From Sphingomonadales bacterium (lineage in GTDB: Bacteria > Pseudomonadota > Alphaproteobacteria > Sphingomonadales > Sphingomonadaceae): a stretch of 64,000 bases of DNA. The stretch is taken from assembly GCA_017302615.1 (NCBI GenBank), contig JAFLDB010000005.1, positions 113,052 to 177,051 of the forward strand, read 5' to 3'. Positions 43,661 to 52,066 of the stretch are shown in pieces. Positions within the stretch are counted from its first letter, which is position 1. Every line of letters starts with the position of its first letter. The position numbers and the translations under genes are program-made. Under the pieces are notes generated by a model, which was not told where the DNA came from, ran no database searches, and saw only the letters and a program-made list of their open reading frames with translations.

Positions 43661-45808
43661 CTAGCGGCTGGGCACGCCCAGCCCGGTCCACTGGGCCAGG
43701 AAAGCCAGCACGTCCGATCCTTCGGCCACGACCTTGTCGGTCGGCTTGCCCGCCCCGTGTCCGGCGCGGGTTTCGATCCGGATCAGGTGCGGCTTGCCAT
43801 TGGGGTTCGCCGCCTGCAGCGCGGCAGTGTACTTGAAGCTGTGCCCCGGCACCACGCGGTCATCGGTATCGGCCGTGGTGACCAGCATGGCCGGATAGGC
43901 CACCCCGGTGCGGATGTTGTGATAGGGCGAATAGGCCCGCAGCACCCGCCAGTCGGCTTCCTTGCTGGGATAGCCATAGTCATCGACCCAGTACCGCCCG
44001 GCGGTGAACTTGTCGAAGCGCAGCATGTCCATGACGCCCACGGCGGCATTGCCGGCGGCGAACAGGTCCGGCCGCTGGTTGACCACCGCGCCGACCAGCA
44101 GCCCGCCGTTGGACCCGCCCTGAATGGCAAGGCCGCTCTTCGGCGTGATCCCCTGGGCGATCAGGTATTCACCCGCGGCGATGAAATCGTCGAACACGTT
44201 CTGCTTGTTGTTCAGGCGGCCGGCATCGTGCCAGGCCTTGCCGTATTCGCCGCCACCGCGCAGGTTGGCCATGACAAAGGCCCCGCCGGCTTCCAGCCAG
44301 GCCATCCGCACCGCCGAGAAACCGGGGGTCAGCGAGATATCGAACCCGCCATAGCCGTACAGCAGCGTCGGCACCGCCTTGCCCTCGGCAACGATGCTCT
44401 TCTTGCGGACGATGAACATTGGCACCCTGGTGCCGTCCTTCGAAGTGAAGAAACGCTGCTCGACCTGGTAGTCAGCCGGATTGAAAGTCAGCTTGGGCTG
44501 CGCGAAGGGCGTGCTTTCCCCGGTGTTGCTGTCAAACCGGTAGACCGCGCCCGGCTGGGCAAAGCTGGAGAAGGAATAGAACGTCTCCGGATCGCCCGGC
44601 CGTCCGGCAAAGCCCGACGCCGTGCCGATCGCGTTCAGGGTGATCTCGCGCACCGGCTTGCCATCGAGCGAGACGACCTCGGCCCGCGACGCCGCGTCCT
44701 TGAGATAGCCCAGGATCAGGCGGTTGCCGACGATCTGGGCGCGCTCCAGCGTTTCCTCGCGTTCAGGGATCAGATCGACGAACTCGGCGCCAGCCGCACC
44801 CTTCGAAAGGTCCACCTTCACCACTTTGAGCTTGGGCGCGTTCTTGTTGGTAACGAAGTAGAGCGTATCGCCCATCCCTTCGATCAGCCGCCATTCGTGC
44901 TCCAGACCCTTGACCAGCGCTTGCGGCGCGCCCCACTTGCCGCCCTTCAGCGGCTTGACGTGGACTTCATAGCGCGCGTCGGTGCCTTGCGAGGAGGTGA
45001 TCACCATCCAGCGGCCATCGTGCGTGACTTGCGCGCCGTGGCCGAGCTTGGGCCGGTCCGGCGTGGAATAGACCAGCTGGTCGGCCGATTGCGGCGTGCC
45101 GATCTTGTGGAAATAGACCGCCTGGTTGGTGTTGAGCGACTGGAATTCCTGACCCTTCTCCGGCTCCGGGAAGCGCGAATAGAGGAAGCCGGAATTGCCG
45201 ACCCAGGAAATGCCGGTGAACTTGGCCCACTTGATCTCATCCTTCAGGACCTTGCCGGTCGTCACGTCCAGCAGCTTGATCGTGCGCCAGTCCGATCCGC
45301 CATCCTGCACGGCATAGGCCAGCAGCCTGCCGTTGTCGGACGGTTCCCAGTCAGCCAGCGCGGTCGCGCCGTCCTTGGCCCAGGCGTTGGGATCGATCAG
45401 CAGCCGCGCCTCGCCGTTCAGGCCGGTGCGGACGAACAGCTGGGACTGGTTCTGCAGACCCGAATTGCGCATGTAGAAATAGCTCTTGCCCGCCTTGCGC
45501 GGCAGGCCGAAGCGTTCGTAGTCCATCAGCGTCTTGATCCGCTGGGCGAACCAGCCGCGCTGCGGCAGCGTCGAGAGGTAGGACTGGGTGACCGCGTTCT
45601 GCTGTTCCACCCACTGCGCCACCTTGGGATCGGTGCGGACATCGTTTTCCAGCCAGCGATAGGGATCGGCCACCTTTTCACCGAACTGTTCATCGACAAC
45701 ATCGCCGCGGGCGGTTTGCGGATAGGTCAACTTCAGATCCTGGGCAGCGACGGCAACGGCGGAAACGGCAAACAGGGCACCGATCAGGGTGCGGGCGCGA
45801 ACGGACAC
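43661..45808 (-). CDS. Prolyl oligopeptidase (S9A), exported
   Basis: 715 residues. Signal peptide TLIGALFAVSAVAVAAQ, then the propeller domain opening with DPYRWLEND, and the hydrolase domain with Ser566 in IQGGSNGGLLVGAVVNQRPDLF. The Asp is in TTADTDDRVVPGHSFKY and the His in RAGHGAGKPTDK. It cleaves short proline-containing peptides, probably in the periplasm. The GTG at 45808 follows GGGAGAAGTCC; an ATG seven codons earlier is less well placed. The ribosomal terminator lies just upstream. Confidence 0.95.
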   Translation of the reverse strand: MSVRARTLIGALFAVSAVAVAAQDLKLTYPQTARGDVVDEQFGEKVADPYRWLENDVRTDPKVAQWVEQQNAVTQSYLSTLPQRGWFAQRIKTLMDYERFGLPRKAGKSYFYMRNSGLQNQSQLFVRTGLNGEARLLIDPNAWAKDGATALADWEPSDNGRLLAYAVQDGGSDWRTIKLLDVTTGKVLKDEIKWAKFTGISWVGNSGFLYSRFPEPEKGQEFQSLNTNQAVYFHKIGTPQSADQLVYSTPDRPKLGHGAQVTHDGRWMVITSSQGTDARYEVHVKPLKGGKWGAPQALVKGLEHEWRLIEGMGDTLYFVTNKNAPKLKVVKVDLSKGAAGAEFVDLIPEREETLERAQIVGNRLILGYLKDAASRAEVVSLDGKPVREITLNAIGTASGFAGRPGDPETFYSFSSFAQPGAVYRFDSNTGESTPFAQPKLTFNPADYQVEQRFFTSKDGTRVPMFIVRKKSIVAEGKAVPTLLYGYGGFDISLTPGFSAVRMAWLEAGGAFVMANLRGGGEYGKAWHDAGRLNNKQNVFDDFIAAGEYLIAQGITPKSGLAIQGGSNGGLLVGAVVNQRPDLFAAGNAAVGVMDMLRFDKFTAGRYWVDDYGYPSKEADWRVLRAYSPYHNIRTGVAYPAMLVTTADTDDRVVPGHSFKYTAALQAANPNGKPHLIRIETRAGHGAGKPTDKVVAEGSDVLAFLAQWTGLGVPSR

Positions 45809-45828
45809 GGACTTCTCCCGGAAATGCA

Positions 45829-45865
45829 AAAGGCGGGAGCAAGCCTAGCGCTTGCCCCCGCCTTT
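45829..45865 (-). terminator. Rho-independent terminator of the ribosomal superoperon
   Basis: Long stem AAAGGCGGGnGCAAGC / GCTTGCnCCCGCCTTT with one mismatch and a five-base loop, 48 bases after the rplQ stop on the minus strand, followed by a T-run (CCTTTTGC). Confidence 0.88.
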
Positions 45866-45912
45866 GCAATTCGTCGTTCGACGAAAGCCGCCTGTCGATC
45901 AGCAAACGCCGA

Positions 45913-46329
45913 TTAGGCCAGCTCTTCCTCGCCGGTGAAGACCGGACCGGAGTCCTGGCCCTTGGCCGAGGTATCGCGGTCAACCAGCTCGATCACGGCC
46001 ATCGGCGCGGCGTCCGAAGCGCGGACACCGGCCTTGATCACGCGGGTGTAGCCACCGGCGCGGTCGGCATAGCGGGCCGCCAGAACGTCGAACAGCTTCA
46101 CCAGCTGCGCATCGTCAAGCAGGCGGGCGTGAGCCAGACGGCGGTTGGAAAGGCCGCCATGCTTGGCCAGCGTGATCAGCTTTTCGACATAGGGACGCAG
46201 TTCGCGCGCCTTGGGCAGGGTCGTGGTGATCTGCTCGTGCTTGATCAGCGCCGCGGCCATGTTCCGGAACAGGGCCTTGCGGTGGCTGGAGGTGCGGTTC
46301 AGCTTGCGACCGCCGTACTTGTGACGCAT
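45913..46329 (-). CDS. rplQ: 50S ribosomal protein bL17
   Basis: 138 residues. [34 protein letters not shown] is the universal bL17 start. The last about 20 residues ([20 protein letters not shown]) extend beyond the shorter gammaproteobacterial form. Last gene of the alpha operon. The ATG at 46329 is chosen; the 124 bases up to rpoA are occupied by two palindromic repeats. Confidence 0.98.
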   Translation of the reverse strand: MRHKYGGRKLNRTSSHRKALFRNMAAALIKHEQITTTLPKARELRPYVEKLITLAKHGGLSNRRLAHARLLDDAQLVKLFDVLAARYADRAGGYTRVIKAGVRASDAAPMAVIELVDRDTSAKGQDSGPVFTGEEELA

Positions 46330-46384
46330 TTTCTTGTCCTTCGTTCGTAGGGGGCCCGTGTCAGGTAGCCCGATCCTGGCGTCC

Positions 46385-46445
46385 GGGGACATGCTATTGC
46401 GTGTCCCCTTGGCCGTGTGGCGGGGACACTCAATAGAGTGTCCCC
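46385..46445. repeat. Pair of palindromic repeats between rpoA and rplQ
   Basis: First unit 46385-46408, GGGGACA-TGCTATTGCG-TGTCCCC; second unit 46422-46445, GGGGACACT-CAATAG-AGTGTCCCC with perfect 9-base arms. The first unit is identical to the one at 62908-62931. Confidence 0.88.
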
Positions 46446-46453
46446 GGGTTTGC

Positions 46454-47512
46454 TTAGCCCAGCAGCTCCTGTTCGAGCTTCTTGGCCATTTCCTCGATGT
46501 TCTCCGGCGGCCAGCCAGGGATGTCCATGCCGAGGCGCAGGCCCATCGAGCTCAGGACTTCCTTGATCTCGTTGAGCGACTTGCGGCCGAAGTTCGGCGT
46601 GCGGAGCATCTCGGCCTCGGTCTTCTGGACCAGGTCGCCGATGTAGATGATGTTGTCGTTCTTGAGGCAGTTGGCCGAACGCACCGACAGCTCCAGTTCG
46701 TCAACCTTCTTGAGCAGGTAACGGTTGAGCTGGTTGGTATCGCCTTCTTCCGCCGCCGGTGCCGCAACACCGATCATCGGCGAACCGCCGACCGGCAGGG
46801 CGTCTTCGAAGTGGACGAACAGCGAGAGCTGGTCCTGCAGGATCCGCGCGGCATAGGCCACGGCGTCTTCCGGCGTGACGGTGCCGTCGGTTTCGACGGT
46901 CAGGCTCAGCTTGTCGTAGTCCAGCTCCTGGCCGATACGGGCGTTGTCGACCTTGTAGGAAACCTGACGCACCGGCGAGTAGAGCGAGTCAACCGGGATC
47001 AGCCCGATCGGCGCATCGACCGGACGGTTCGACACGGCCGGGACATAGCCCTTGCCGGTGTCGGCGGTCAGTTCCATGTTGAAGGTCGCACCTTCATCCA
47101 GGTGGCAGATCACCAGGTCCTTGTTCATGACCTCGATGTCGCCCGACACGGCAATGTCGCCAGCCTTGACTTCAGCCGGGCCGGTGGCCGACAGCTGGAG
47201 CCGCTTCGGACCTTCGCCCTGCATCTTGAGCGCGATCTGCTTCACGTTCAGGACAATGTCGGTGACATCTTCACGCACACCGGCCAGCGACGAGAATTCG
47301 TGCAGCACGTTCTCGATCTTGATCGAGGTGATGGCAGCGCCCTGCAGCGATGACAGCAGCACGCGGCGCAGCGCGTTGCCCAGCGTCAGACCGAAACCGC
47401 GTTCCAGCGGTTCGGCAACGAAGGTGGCGCGGCGCTTGGGATCGGTGCCGGGCTTCACTTCGAGGCTGTTGGGCTTCTTCAGTTCCTGCCAGTTCTTCAT
47501 ATTGACAGTCAT
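46454..47512 (-). CDS. rpoA: RNA polymerase alpha subunit
   Basis: 352 residues. The N-terminal dimerisation domain has the conserved [29 protein letters not shown], and the C-terminal domain (about 255-330) has [21 protein letters not shown] and [15 protein letters not shown], which contact UP elements and activators. Standard position after rpsK. The ATG at 47512 is used. Confidence 0.99.
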   Translation of the reverse strand: MTVNMKNWQELKKPNSLEVKPGTDPKRRATFVAEPLERGFGLTLGNALRRVLLSSLQGAAITSIKIENVLHEFSSLAGVREDVTDIVLNVKQIALKMQGEGPKRLQLSATGPAEVKAGDIAVSGDIEVMNKDLVICHLDEGATFNMELTADTGKGYVPAVSNRPVDAPIGLIPVDSLYSPVRQVSYKVDNARIGQELDYDKLSLTVETDGTVTPEDAVAYAARILQDQLSLFVHFEDALPVGGSPMIGVAAPAAEEGDTNQLNRYLLKKVDELELSVRSANCLKNDNIIYIGDLVQKTEAEMLRTPNFGRKSLNEIKEVLSSMGLRLGMDIPGWPPENIEEMAKKLEQELLG

Positions 47513-47621
47513 GGACGTCCCCTTGGACTTTTGTTCTGGCGGGAACGGCCGCTGCCCCCGTTGCGAGAGACCGCGGCCGATCCGAAACTGCGACCGGGGC
47601 TAACCGGCCGCCAACGGCAAA

Positions 47622-48011
47622 TCAGACGCGGCGACGCTTTGACGGCCGGACCCCGTTGTGCGGGATCGGCGTGACGTCACGGATCGAAGTGATGGTGAAG
47701 CCGACCGCCTGCAGCGCACGCAGCGCGCTTTCGCGGCCCGAACCCGGACCCTTCACTTCCACTTCCAGGGTGCGCACGCCGTGTTCGGCGGCCTTCTTGC
47801 CGGCGTCGTCCGCAGCCACCTGAGCGGCATAGGGGGTCGACTTGCGGCTGCCCTTGAAGCCCATCATGCCGGCCGAGGACCACGAAATCGCGTTACCCTG
47901 GGCATCGGTGATGGTGATCATGGTGTTGTTGAAGCTGGCATTCACATGCGCGATGCCGCTGGTGATGTTCTTTCGCTCGCGGCGCTTGATGCGCTGGGGT
48001 TCGCGTGCCAT
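47622..48011 (-). CDS. rpsK: 30S ribosomal protein uS11
   Basis: 129 residues, full length. [30 protein letters not shown] and [11 protein letters not shown]...[18 protein letters not shown] are the family signatures of the platform protein. It follows rpsM by 67 bases. Confidence 0.99.
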   Translation of the reverse strand: MAREPQRIKRRERKNITSGIAHVNASFNNTMITITDAQGNAISWSSAGMMGFKGSRKSTPYAAQVAADDAGKKAAEHGVRTLEVEVKGPGSGRESALRALQAVGFTITSIRDVTPIPHNGVRPSKRRRV

Positions 48012-48078
48012 TTCTTACCTACCTTCTATGAAAAGCTGGTCCCGAGACGCGGCCTGGGCCGCCCCTGCAAAGGACAGC

Positions 48079-48447
48079 TTACTTCTTCTTGCCGGCGATC
48101 GGCTTGGCCTTGCCCTTGCGGGTGCGGGCGTTGGTGTGGGTGCGCTGACCGCGAACCGGAAGCCCCTTGCGATGACGCAGGCCGCGATAGCAGGCCAGGT
48201 CCATCAGGCGCTTGATGTTCATTGCGGTTTCGCGGCGAAGGTCACCCTCGACCGTGTGGTCCGCGTCGATCGTTTCGCGGATGTGCAGAACTTCCTGGTC
48301 GGAAAGGTCAGCCACGCGGCGGGTGTGATCGATGCCAAGCTTGTCGACGATCTGGCGGGCCTTGAACGGGCCGATACCATGGATGTAGGTGAGCGCGATA
48401 ATCACGCGCTTGTTGGTGGGGATGTTTACCCCGGCAATACGAGCCAC
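48079..48447 (-). CDS. rpsM: 30S ribosomal protein uS13
   Basis: 122 residues. [25 protein letters not shown] opens it and [24 protein letters not shown] closes it, with a basic tail. It starts at a GTG preceded by GGAGAATTAA. It is the first gene of the alpha operon unit and has its own promoter and a hairpin leader (48523-48621). Confidence 0.98.
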   Translation of the reverse strand: MARIAGVNIPTNKRVIIALTYIHGIGPFKARQIVDKLGIDHTRRVADLSDQEVLHIRETIDADHTVEGDLRRETAMNIKRLMDLACYRGLRHRKGLPVRGQRTHTNARTRKGKAKPIAGKKK

Positions 48448-48522
48448 TTAATTCTCCATGCTCCACAGAAGGCAGCCATCAGGGCGACCCCCTATCTCAA
48501 CGCTTCACCCGGTCGAAACGGC

Positions 48523-48565
48523 AAAAAGTCTGGTGGGCGCGCTCAATCGCTTTCGCCTGCCAGAC
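48523..48565 (-). terminator. Terminator-like leader hairpin before rpsM
   Basis: On the minus strand GTCTGGCAGGCG ... CGCCCACCAGAC (6+4 base pairs with a 2x2 internal mismatch, 14-base loop), directly followed by TTTTTG. It lies between the candidate promoter at 48593-48621 and the rpsM GTG, so it is either the terminator of the upstream SRPBCC gene, an attenuator in the rpsM leader, or both. Confidence 0.65.
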
Positions 48566-48592
48566 TGACCCCGTTCTTTCGAGTGAAGCGCG

Positions 48593-48621
48593 CGCTTAGG
48601 GCGATTCGCCCGGCATGTCAA
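48593..48621 (-). promoter_or_regulatory. Promoter of the rpsM-rpsK-rpoA-rplQ unit
   Basis: Minus strand TTGACA (48621-48616), 17-base spacer, TAAGCG (48598-48593). A second TTGACA lies 14 bases upstream (48635-48630) within a near-perfect tandem repeat of TTGACA plus CCGGGCG. Confidence 0.6.
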
Positions 48622-48645
48622 CGCCCGGCTGTCAAGCCCGCCGCC

Positions 48646-49227
48646 TTATCCTGCCGCAGCCGCTGGCGAGGAGGGAAACAGCGCCGCGAGCCGGCCCAGC
48701 TGTTCGGCCAGCACCCGGTCGACAATCGGGGCCAAGGCTTCGGGATCGGCTTGCCAGTATCCGCCGACCACGTAAGTCCATTCGATCCGGGTTCCGCCCT
48801 CGACCGGCTTCAGCGTGATGGTCAGCACTCCGTCGACGGCCTCGCTCTGCAACGGCCCCAGCCCGCCGACCATCCGCAGGACTCCGCGCTGCGGGTCGGC
48901 ATAGACCACGTGCATGTGCTCGACCGAGCCCATCCGCTGCCCTTCGGGCGCATCGGCCGGCTTGGGCAGCTTCTCGCAAAAGCAGCCGGTTGCCTGGGCG
49001 TCGATGTAAAGGTTCTCCGCCTTGCCGGAATAGGTGTGCTCGCCGTTCCACCACCGGTTGGGGGCAATCAGCGCCTTCCACACCTCGTCCTTCGAGGCGG
49101 CGGCGTCGGCCGACAGCTTGAGCGCGAAGCCTGCCGATGACTGACTGACCACTTCGCCACGGGCCGCCTGATGCGGAACGGCCACAAGCATCAGCGCCGC
49201 AACAACGGCCGGTACTGCAATGCGCAT
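48646..49227 (-). CDS. Secreted SRPBCC-fold protein inserted between adk and rpsM
   Basis: 193 residues with a signal peptide (VPAVVAALMLVAVPHQAARG). The mature part is START/SRPBCC-like: FALKLSADAAASKDEVWKALIAPNRWWNGEHTYSG, then a long strand VLTITLKPVEGGTRIEWTYVVGGY and a closing helix DPEALAPIVDRVLAEQLGRLAALF. One CFC pair is present. The ligand is unknown. It is on the same strand as the ribosomal genes, 48 bases after adk, and seems to ride on that transcript; no role in ribosome function is expected for an exported protein. Confidence 0.82.
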   Translation of the reverse strand: MRIAVPAVVAALMLVAVPHQAARGEVVSQSSAGFALKLSADAAASKDEVWKALIAPNRWWNGEHTYSGKAENLYIDAQATGCFCEKLPKPADAPEGQRMGSVEHMHVVYADPQRGVLRMVGGLGPLQSEAVDGVLTITLKPVEGGTRIEWTYVVGGYWQADPEALAPIVDRVLAEQLGRLAALFPSSPAAAAG

Positions 49228-49275
49228 CAGGTGATCTCCCCGTCCCGCAGCCGCGTTCCAGGGAACGGCTGCCTG

Positions 49276-49923
49276 TCAGGCCGTCATAATCCGTTCGATC
49301 GCCGCTGTCACATGGTCGATTTCGGCCATGCCGTTTACCCGGGTCACGATCCCGCGGGCATCGTAGATCGGCAGGATCGGCGCGGTCTTGGCCCGGTATT
49401 CGGCCATGCGGGTGCGCACGGTTTCCTCGTTATCGTCCGGACGGCGCTTGAATTCGCGGCTGCCGCACTTGTCGCAGACACCGGGCTCGCGGGGCTGTTC
49501 GAACGTGTCGTGATAGCCCTTGCCGCAATTGGCACAGGTGAAGCGGCCGCAGATCCGCTCGACCAGCGCATCCTCGTCCACTTCCAGCTCGATCACATGG
49601 GCCAGGCTGCGGCCGCGATCGGCCAGCAGCTTGTCGAGCGATTCGGCCTGGGCAGCCGTGCGGGGATAGCCGTCGAAGATCGCGCCGGTCTTTTCGCCCA
49701 TCGAATCCAGCTCTTCGCCGATCAGGGCCGAGACGATCTCGTCCGAGACCAGCTCGCCGCGCTCCATCACCGCCTTGGCCTGGAGCCCGACCGGCGTGCC
49801 AGCCTTGACCGCGGCGCGCAGCATGTCGCCGGTGGAAAGCTGACGCATTCCGAACTTTTCGACCAGACGCTGGGCCTGGGTGCCCTTGCCGGCTCCCGGC
49901 GGTCCGAGCAGGATTATGTTCAC
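49276..49923 (-). CDS. adk: Adenylate kinase, zinc-LID type
   Basis: 215 residues. P-loop GPPGAGKGTQAQRL at residues 7-20, FDGYPRTAAQAESLD near 83, and a LID domain with four cysteines (CANC...CDKC) that forms a zinc site as in long-form adenylate kinases. It equilibrates ATP + AMP with 2 ADP. Position after secY is the usual one. Confidence 0.98.
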   Translation of the reverse strand: MNIILLGPPGAGKGTQAQRLVEKFGMRQLSTGDMLRAAVKAGTPVGLQAKAVMERGELVSDEIVSALIGEELDSMGEKTGAIFDGYPRTAAQAESLDKLLADRGRSLAHVIELEVDEDALVERICGRFTCANCGKGYHDTFEQPREPGVCDKCGSREFKRRPDDNEETVRTRMAEYRAKTAPILPIYDARGIVTRVNGMAEIDHVTAAIERIMTA

Positions 49924-49944
49924 GGCACTTCCCCCGTATTCGGT

Positions 49945-51294
49945 TTAGCGCAGCCGCCCCTTCAGCTTCGCCTTCTTGATCAGATCACCATACTGGTGGG
50001 CCAGTAGGTGCGACTGAATCTGGGTGATCGTATCGACCGTGACATTGACCACGATCAGCAAACTGGTGCCACCCAGGAACAGTGCGCCGATCCCCGTTTG
50101 CGCGATGACGTATTCCGGCACAACACAGACGATAGTCAAATAGAGCGCGCCGATCACGGTGATGCGGGTCAGCACATAGTCGAGGTAGGTCGCGGTGCTC
50201 TTGCCCGGGCGGATGCCGGGGATGAAGCCGCCGTTCTTCTTCAGGTTCTCGGCCGTCTCTTCCGGGTTGAACACCACGGCGGTGTAGAAGAAGGCGAAGA
50301 ACATGATGCCCAGGGCATAGAGGATCATGTAGGTCGGCTTGCCGTGACCCAGGTACTGGTTGAGCGTCACGATGAACTGACCCCAGGCCGAATCCTGGCT
50401 GATCGAATTGCCGGCGAACTGGGTGATGGTCAGCGGCAGCAGCAGCAGCGAGCTGGCGAAGATCGGCGGGATAACGCCCGCGGTGTTAAGCTTCAGCGGC
50501 AGGTGGCTGCGATCGGCCTGCATCATGCCGTTCTGGCTGGCCCGCTTGGGATACTGGATCAGCAGCCGCCGGGTGGCGCGCTCCATGAAGCAGATCAGCA
50601 GGATCAGGCCGATCAGCATGCCGACCAGGCCGGCGATCAGGAAGCCCGAGATCGAGCCGGTCCGGCCGCCTTCGAACAGGTTCGAGATAAAGGTCGGCAT
50701 CTGGGCGACGATACCGGCCATGATGATCAGCGAAACGCCGTTGCCGATACCGCGGCTGGTGATCTGTTCACCCAGCCACAGCAGGAACATGGTCCCGCCG
50801 ACCAGCGAGATCAGGCCCGCGACATAGAACAGCGGACCCGGATCAACCGCAAAGCCCTGCACTTCGGCCGCGCGCAGCGCCGCATAGCCCTGGATCAGGG
50901 CCAGGAACACCGCACCATAGCGCGAATACTGGTTGAGCTTGCGCCGCCCGCTTTCGCCTTCCTTCTTCAGCGCCATCAGCGAGGGATGGAGCGAAGCGGC
51001 CAGCTGCACCACGATCGACGCGGTGATGTAGGGCATGACGCCAAGGGTGATCAGGCTGTACTGCGACAGCGCGCCACCCGAGAACATGTTGAAGAAATCG
51101 AGCACCCCGCCCGCGTTGCGGTCAAGGAACTGCTTCAGCGCGATCGGGTTGATCCCCGGCAGCGGCACGAAGCTCAGGAAGCGGAACACGATAAGCGCCC
51201 CGATCGTGAACCAGATGCGCTTCTTGAGCTCGGTCGCCTTGGAGAAGTTGGCGAAGCTCAGGGTGCTGGCGATATTGTCCGCGCGTGATGCCAT
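49945..51294 (-). CDS. secY: Preprotein translocase subunit SecY
   Basis: 449 residues, ten membrane helices. PLPGINPIALKQFL, the plug region and the C-terminal GTSLLIVVNVTVDTITQIQSHLLAHQYGDLIKKAKLKGRLR match the family; the cytoplasmic loop PKRASQNGMMQADRSHLPLKLN is present. It forms the protein-export channel. It lies 125 bases after rplO, a wider gap than elsewhere in the operon. Confidence 0.98.
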   Translation of the reverse strand: MASRADNIASTLSFANFSKATELKKRIWFTIGALIVFRFLSFVPLPGINPIALKQFLDRNAGGVLDFFNMFSGGALSQYSLITLGVMPYITASIVVQLAASLHPSLMALKKEGESGRRKLNQYSRYGAVFLALIQGYAALRAAEVQGFAVDPGPLFYVAGLISLVGGTMFLLWLGEQITSRGIGNGVSLIIMAGIVAQMPTFISNLFEGGRTGSISGFLIAGLVGMLIGLILLICFMERATRRLLIQYPKRASQNGMMQADRSHLPLKLNTAGVIPPIFASSLLLLPLTITQFAGNSISQDSAWGQFIVTLNQYLGHGKPTYMILYALGIMFFAFFYTAVVFNPEETAENLKKNGGFIPGIRPGKSTATYLDYVLTRITVIGALYLTIVCVVPEYVIAQTGIGALFLGGTSLLIVVNVTVDTITQIQSHLLAHQYGDLIKKAKLKGRLR

Positions 51295-51419
51295 GTTGCG
51301 AAATTGCCTTGTTGGGGCGGCAGGATCATCGCCCGGCCGCCGCGTCCCCCATCATGTCGAGACGCCCATATAGGGCGCGGGCAGGGATTGGATAACCCCC
51401 GCCCGCGTTTGTCCCGAAA

Positions 51420-51899
51420 TTATTCGGCAGTCGCAGCCTTGGGGGCCGGCACTTCGACCGAGCCGCCGGCCGCTTCGACCGCAGCCTTGGCACCGGCCGA
51501 GACGCCGGCGACGACGAACTTGGCCTTGGCCTTGAATTCACCCTTGCCGAGCAGGCGGACGCCGTCCTTGCCGCCACGGGCCAGACCAGCGGCCTTGAGC
51601 GCGGCGTGATCGATGTCCTTCTTGGCATCGAGCTTGCCGGCGTCGATCGCCTTCTGCACCAGGCCGAGGTTCACTTCGGCATAGTCCTTGGCGAAGATGT
51701 TGTTGAAGCCGCGCTTCGGGATGCGCATGTGCAGCGGCATCTGGCCGCCTTCGAAGCCGTTGACGCTGACGCCCGAGCGTGCCTTGGCACCCTTCTGGCC
51801 GCGCCCGGCGGTCTTGCCCTTGCCCGAGCCGATGCCCCGGCCAACCCGCATGCGGGACTTGCGGGCACCATTGTTGTCGCGGATGTCGTTCAGTTTCAT
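51420..51899 (-). CDS. rplO: 50S ribosomal protein uL15
   Basis: 159 residues. [47 protein letters not shown] start, [17 protein letters not shown] in the middle, and an Ala-rich acidic tail. The ATG at 51899 is preferred to one three codons earlier. It has lost its usual neighbour rpmD, which is 1.66 kb away behind the inverted glycosyltransferase gene. Confidence 0.98.
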   Translation of the reverse strand: MKLNDIRDNNGARKSRMRVGRGIGSGKGKTAGRGQKGAKARSGVSVNGFEGGQMPLHMRIPKRGFNNIFAKDYAEVNLGLVQKAIDAGKLDAKKDIDHAALKAAGLARGGKDGVRLLGKGEFKAKAKFVVAGVSAGAKAAVEAAGGSVEVPAPKAATAE

Positions 51900-51943
51900 G
51901 TGTTGCACTCGCTTTCGCTTTGAGACGCGCTATGGGAGGCGCT

Positions 51944-51972
51944 CGCATAGGCGAAGCCGGCCGAAATGTCAC
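51944..51972 (-). promoter_or_regulatory. Candidate promoter of the rplO-secY-adk unit
   Basis: Minus strand GTGACA (51972-51967), 17-base spacer, TATGCG (51949-51944), about 45 bases before the rplO ATG. The layout matches the rpsM promoter at 48593-48621. Confidence 0.5.
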
Positions 51973-52066
51973 CCCCCTTTGTGCGGCAGGTTTTCCGGCC
52001 CCGGATTGCCAAGCCGAGTCCGGCAGTGCTAGCCCACCGGCAATCGCCACGCCACGGGAAGCTTCA

